Source: Pelecanus crispus
Taxonomy: Eukaryota > Chordata > Aves > Pelecaniformes > Pelecanidae
Assembly (NCBI RefSeq): GCF_030463565.1
Contig: NC_134662.1
Coordinates: 4,255,001-4,319,000 of the forward strand
Reading direction: 5' to 3'
DNA: 64,000 nucleotides
Both the position numbers and the translations under genes were made by a program. Under the pieces are notes generated by a model, which had not been told where the DNA came from, searched no databases, and worked only from the letters and a program-made list of their open reading frames with translations. Positions 62,066-64,000 of the stretch are shown piece after piece; position 1 is the first letter of the stretch, and the number at the start of each line of letters is the position of its first letter.

Positions 62066-63109
62066 CAATGGGGGACAGTGACCTTTCCCCCCCAAAAAAA
62101 GGGCATTTGCAATACAGCCTCTGGGTGCAGCTGTCTGCCACGTCACCTCCACAGCCCCCGCCCCACGGTAGCCCCGGGCGCGACTGCGGTGGCCGTGGTC
62201 CCCATGGCCAGCAGCAGCGGGGGGCACGTCCCTCCAGGGATTCGAGCCACGCTGGGGACTTTGAAGCCTTGACGGCAGCCGTGCCCGGGCAAGCCGGGGT
62301 CCAAAGGCAGCTCTGCCCTTGGGGCCGTGGCCCCGGGGGTGCCGCTCGTGGCCCCCGCTCCCCGCCGCCCTGAGAGCGACGTGCCGGAGCTGCCTGACTC
62401 CCCCCCGCCACACCTACGCGTTCTAATTGCTGATGGTTATTTACCGTAAAGACCACCAACTCTGACAACTCATGTCAAAACCCTACACCAAACTATATGT
62501 CTTTATTTCCCCTCTTTTCCTAAACAGATCTATTTATTTTTCCTCCCCGCTCCACTTGCCGCGTTCCCGCCGGCAGGCGCCCGGCGCCGTGGGGCTCCCC
62601 TGCCCCAAACCCCATCCCGGGGGCCGCGGGGCAGAGCTGCCCTGTGCCCCCCCGCCGTTCCCCGTCCATGCCTGGCTGGTCGCTGACAGACGGCCGCAAG
62701 CCTACGTACAGCGGATCCGCCGCACGCCTGCTTGTTTATTTGCTGTCTCTCAGCCTCTCGATGTTCAAACATAATTGGTTCTGCTCGGAGCAGTAAACAA
62801 CGATGCGCGATGCATCAGTGAGCCCTAAACGGCACCTACGTGCAATTAAAATAATTGGGCACGCACCTAGCTCTGATTTCAACGCTCCCCCCCGTTGCTT
62901 TTCCCCCTTCCTCTGCTTTTTCTTCGTCTTTTATTCCATCTCGGCAGCCCATCGCGCACCTCCCCGCCTGGCTCCTCTCGGAGCCGGTGCCGGCGCCTTT
63001 TGCCCGGCCGGCGCGGCGCGAGGCCGTGGAGCGGGGGGTCCGGGGCCGTTCGCCGTGGCCTTGGCCCGAGCGCAGGACGAGCTCTCCGACGTGCGAGTGA
63101 GATGGTATT
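62066..63109. other. Intergenic, no supported gene
   Basis: GC-rich flank of the CR1 copy, then mixed sequence with low-complexity open frames. I checked for an ephrin-A2 first exon (signal peptide followed by YAVYWNRSNPRF-like sequence) and did not find one. Confidence 0.45.
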
Positions 63110-63425
63110 CCAGCCCAGACCCATGAAATATAATGAAGGCCCAAGGGACTGTAGCAGCTCCTTGGTTAAAAATGATGCTGTTATATTTAGACAAGGTAAC
63201 TAGAGGCCCCTCTGGACAGCGAGGAGTACAATTTTTTTGTTTAATGATTCCATAATCTGATATAATATCGGGCCTGTAAGACATAATGAAGACCTGGGGG
63301 AGTTTACATCTTTGCAGCATTAAAGGGCCTCTGCTCGGGGACACAGACAGGTGGAGGTTTGAACTTTGATGCAGTCAAACATGTTTTTCTCTGGATTTGT
63401 TTGACATGATTGAGAGGGAATCCAG
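63110..63425. other. AT-rich candidate conserved non-coding element
   Basis: This is a long low-GC block flanked by very GC-rich DNA. It contains CCATGAAATATAATGAAGG, TTTAATGATTCCATAATC, GACATAATGAAGACC and CTTTGCAGCATTAAAGGG. The texture is that of deeply conserved vertebrate non-coding elements near developmental genes. No coding frame is supported. Confidence 0.35.
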
Positions 63426-64000
63426 CAGCCGCAGGGAGAGGGGGGAAAATGGTTGCAAACGCAGCAGTGCTTAAACCAAACCCAGGCAGCTGGTTTGCTT
63501 GCGCCGAGGGCGGGCGTCGGGAGAGCTCGGGGGGCCCCGTCCGGGCTCCGCGGGGCTGCGGTTTGCTGGGATCTGCACGGACGCGGTCACGGTCACGGTC
63601 GCGGTGGTCTTCCGGCGGCAGCGGTGCCTCCGGAGCGGGACAGCCGTGCCCGGCCGCAGGCTGCAAGCAGGGGCAGAGCGAGGGGAAAGGCGCAGCCTTG
63701 TCTGGAGAGTGAGGATGCTCCTACCTCAAGCCAACGTGTGGTTTTTTGGTATTTTGTGGTGGTTTTTTTTTTTTTTTTTTTTTTTTGCAAACGCCTTCCA
63801 TGGAGTCTTAAGCGGTTTAAGCAGTTCTAGCCCTGCCCGGGGACGGCCGCGCCTGCGGCAGCTTATGGTGGATCAGCTGGGAACAGCGTCGCGGGTCCCA
63901 GAGGTGCCGCGGTTTGGCAGAGCCGCGCTGAAGGCTCGGTGCAGCGGCGGTTCGTCCGGCTGCACCCCGCCTCTCGCAGGGGCCATCTCCGACGCCGTGC

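Noticed and set aside
62066-64000. First exon of EFNA2
   Set aside because: Expected by synteny, but no signal peptide followed by an ephrin start (YAVYWN-like) was found in any frame.

Overview
The window is vertebrate nuclear DNA, almost certainly from a bird. The order MIDN - CIRBP - FAM174C, all on the + strand, is the order of the human 19p13.3 block and of its avian microchromosome counterpart. The only interspersed repeats I recognise are CR1 LINE 3' ends, which is typical of birds and other sauropsids. The first ~28 kb is very GC-rich and full of short tandem arrays, as expected of a microchromosome. I found no prokaryotic, viral or CRISPR signal, and no convincing previously undescribed gene system.

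Layout. 1-3.45 kb: last intron (partial), terminal coding exon and 3'UTR of MIDN. The reading frame of that exon is broken by one extra base near 2138. 3.45-33.1 kb: a long GC-rich interval with no convincing gene. It holds a ~0.7-kb pentanucleotide satellite (5.3-6.0 kb), many alternating CA/TG/CG tracts, homopolymeric G and C runs, a perfect RFX X-box in a CpG-rich promoter-like segment (~11.2 kb), and ten TGA(C/G)TCA (AP-1/NF-E2/MAF) motifs between 9.9 and 22.5 kb. 33.1-36.4 kb: CIRBP, with promoter, non-coding exon 1, six coding exons (171 aa) and 3'UTR. A candidate alternative 3' exon lies at 37.8 kb. 41.8-44.6 kb: FAM174C, a small type I membrane protein of 132 aa. It is preceded by a tandem array rich in ATGGC motifs and carries a ~19-copy, 39-bp minisatellite in intron 1. 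44.6-64 kb: no convincing coding sequence. It holds several CR1 fragments, a near-perfect 28-bp hairpin and several AT-rich islands that look like conserved non-coding DNA. In human the next gene is EFNA2; I see no EFNA2 exon here, so this may be its upstream flank (inference).

The genes are neighbours by synteny, not an operon. Midnolin is a nuclear factor for ubiquitin-independent proteasomal degradation, CIRBP is a cold/stress-induced RRM RNA-binding protein, and FAM174C is a poorly characterised membrane protein. Most long open frames in the GC-rich part are composition artefacts. Exon boundaries were placed by hand from GT-AG sites, frame continuity and remembered human proteins; no alignment or expression data were available.
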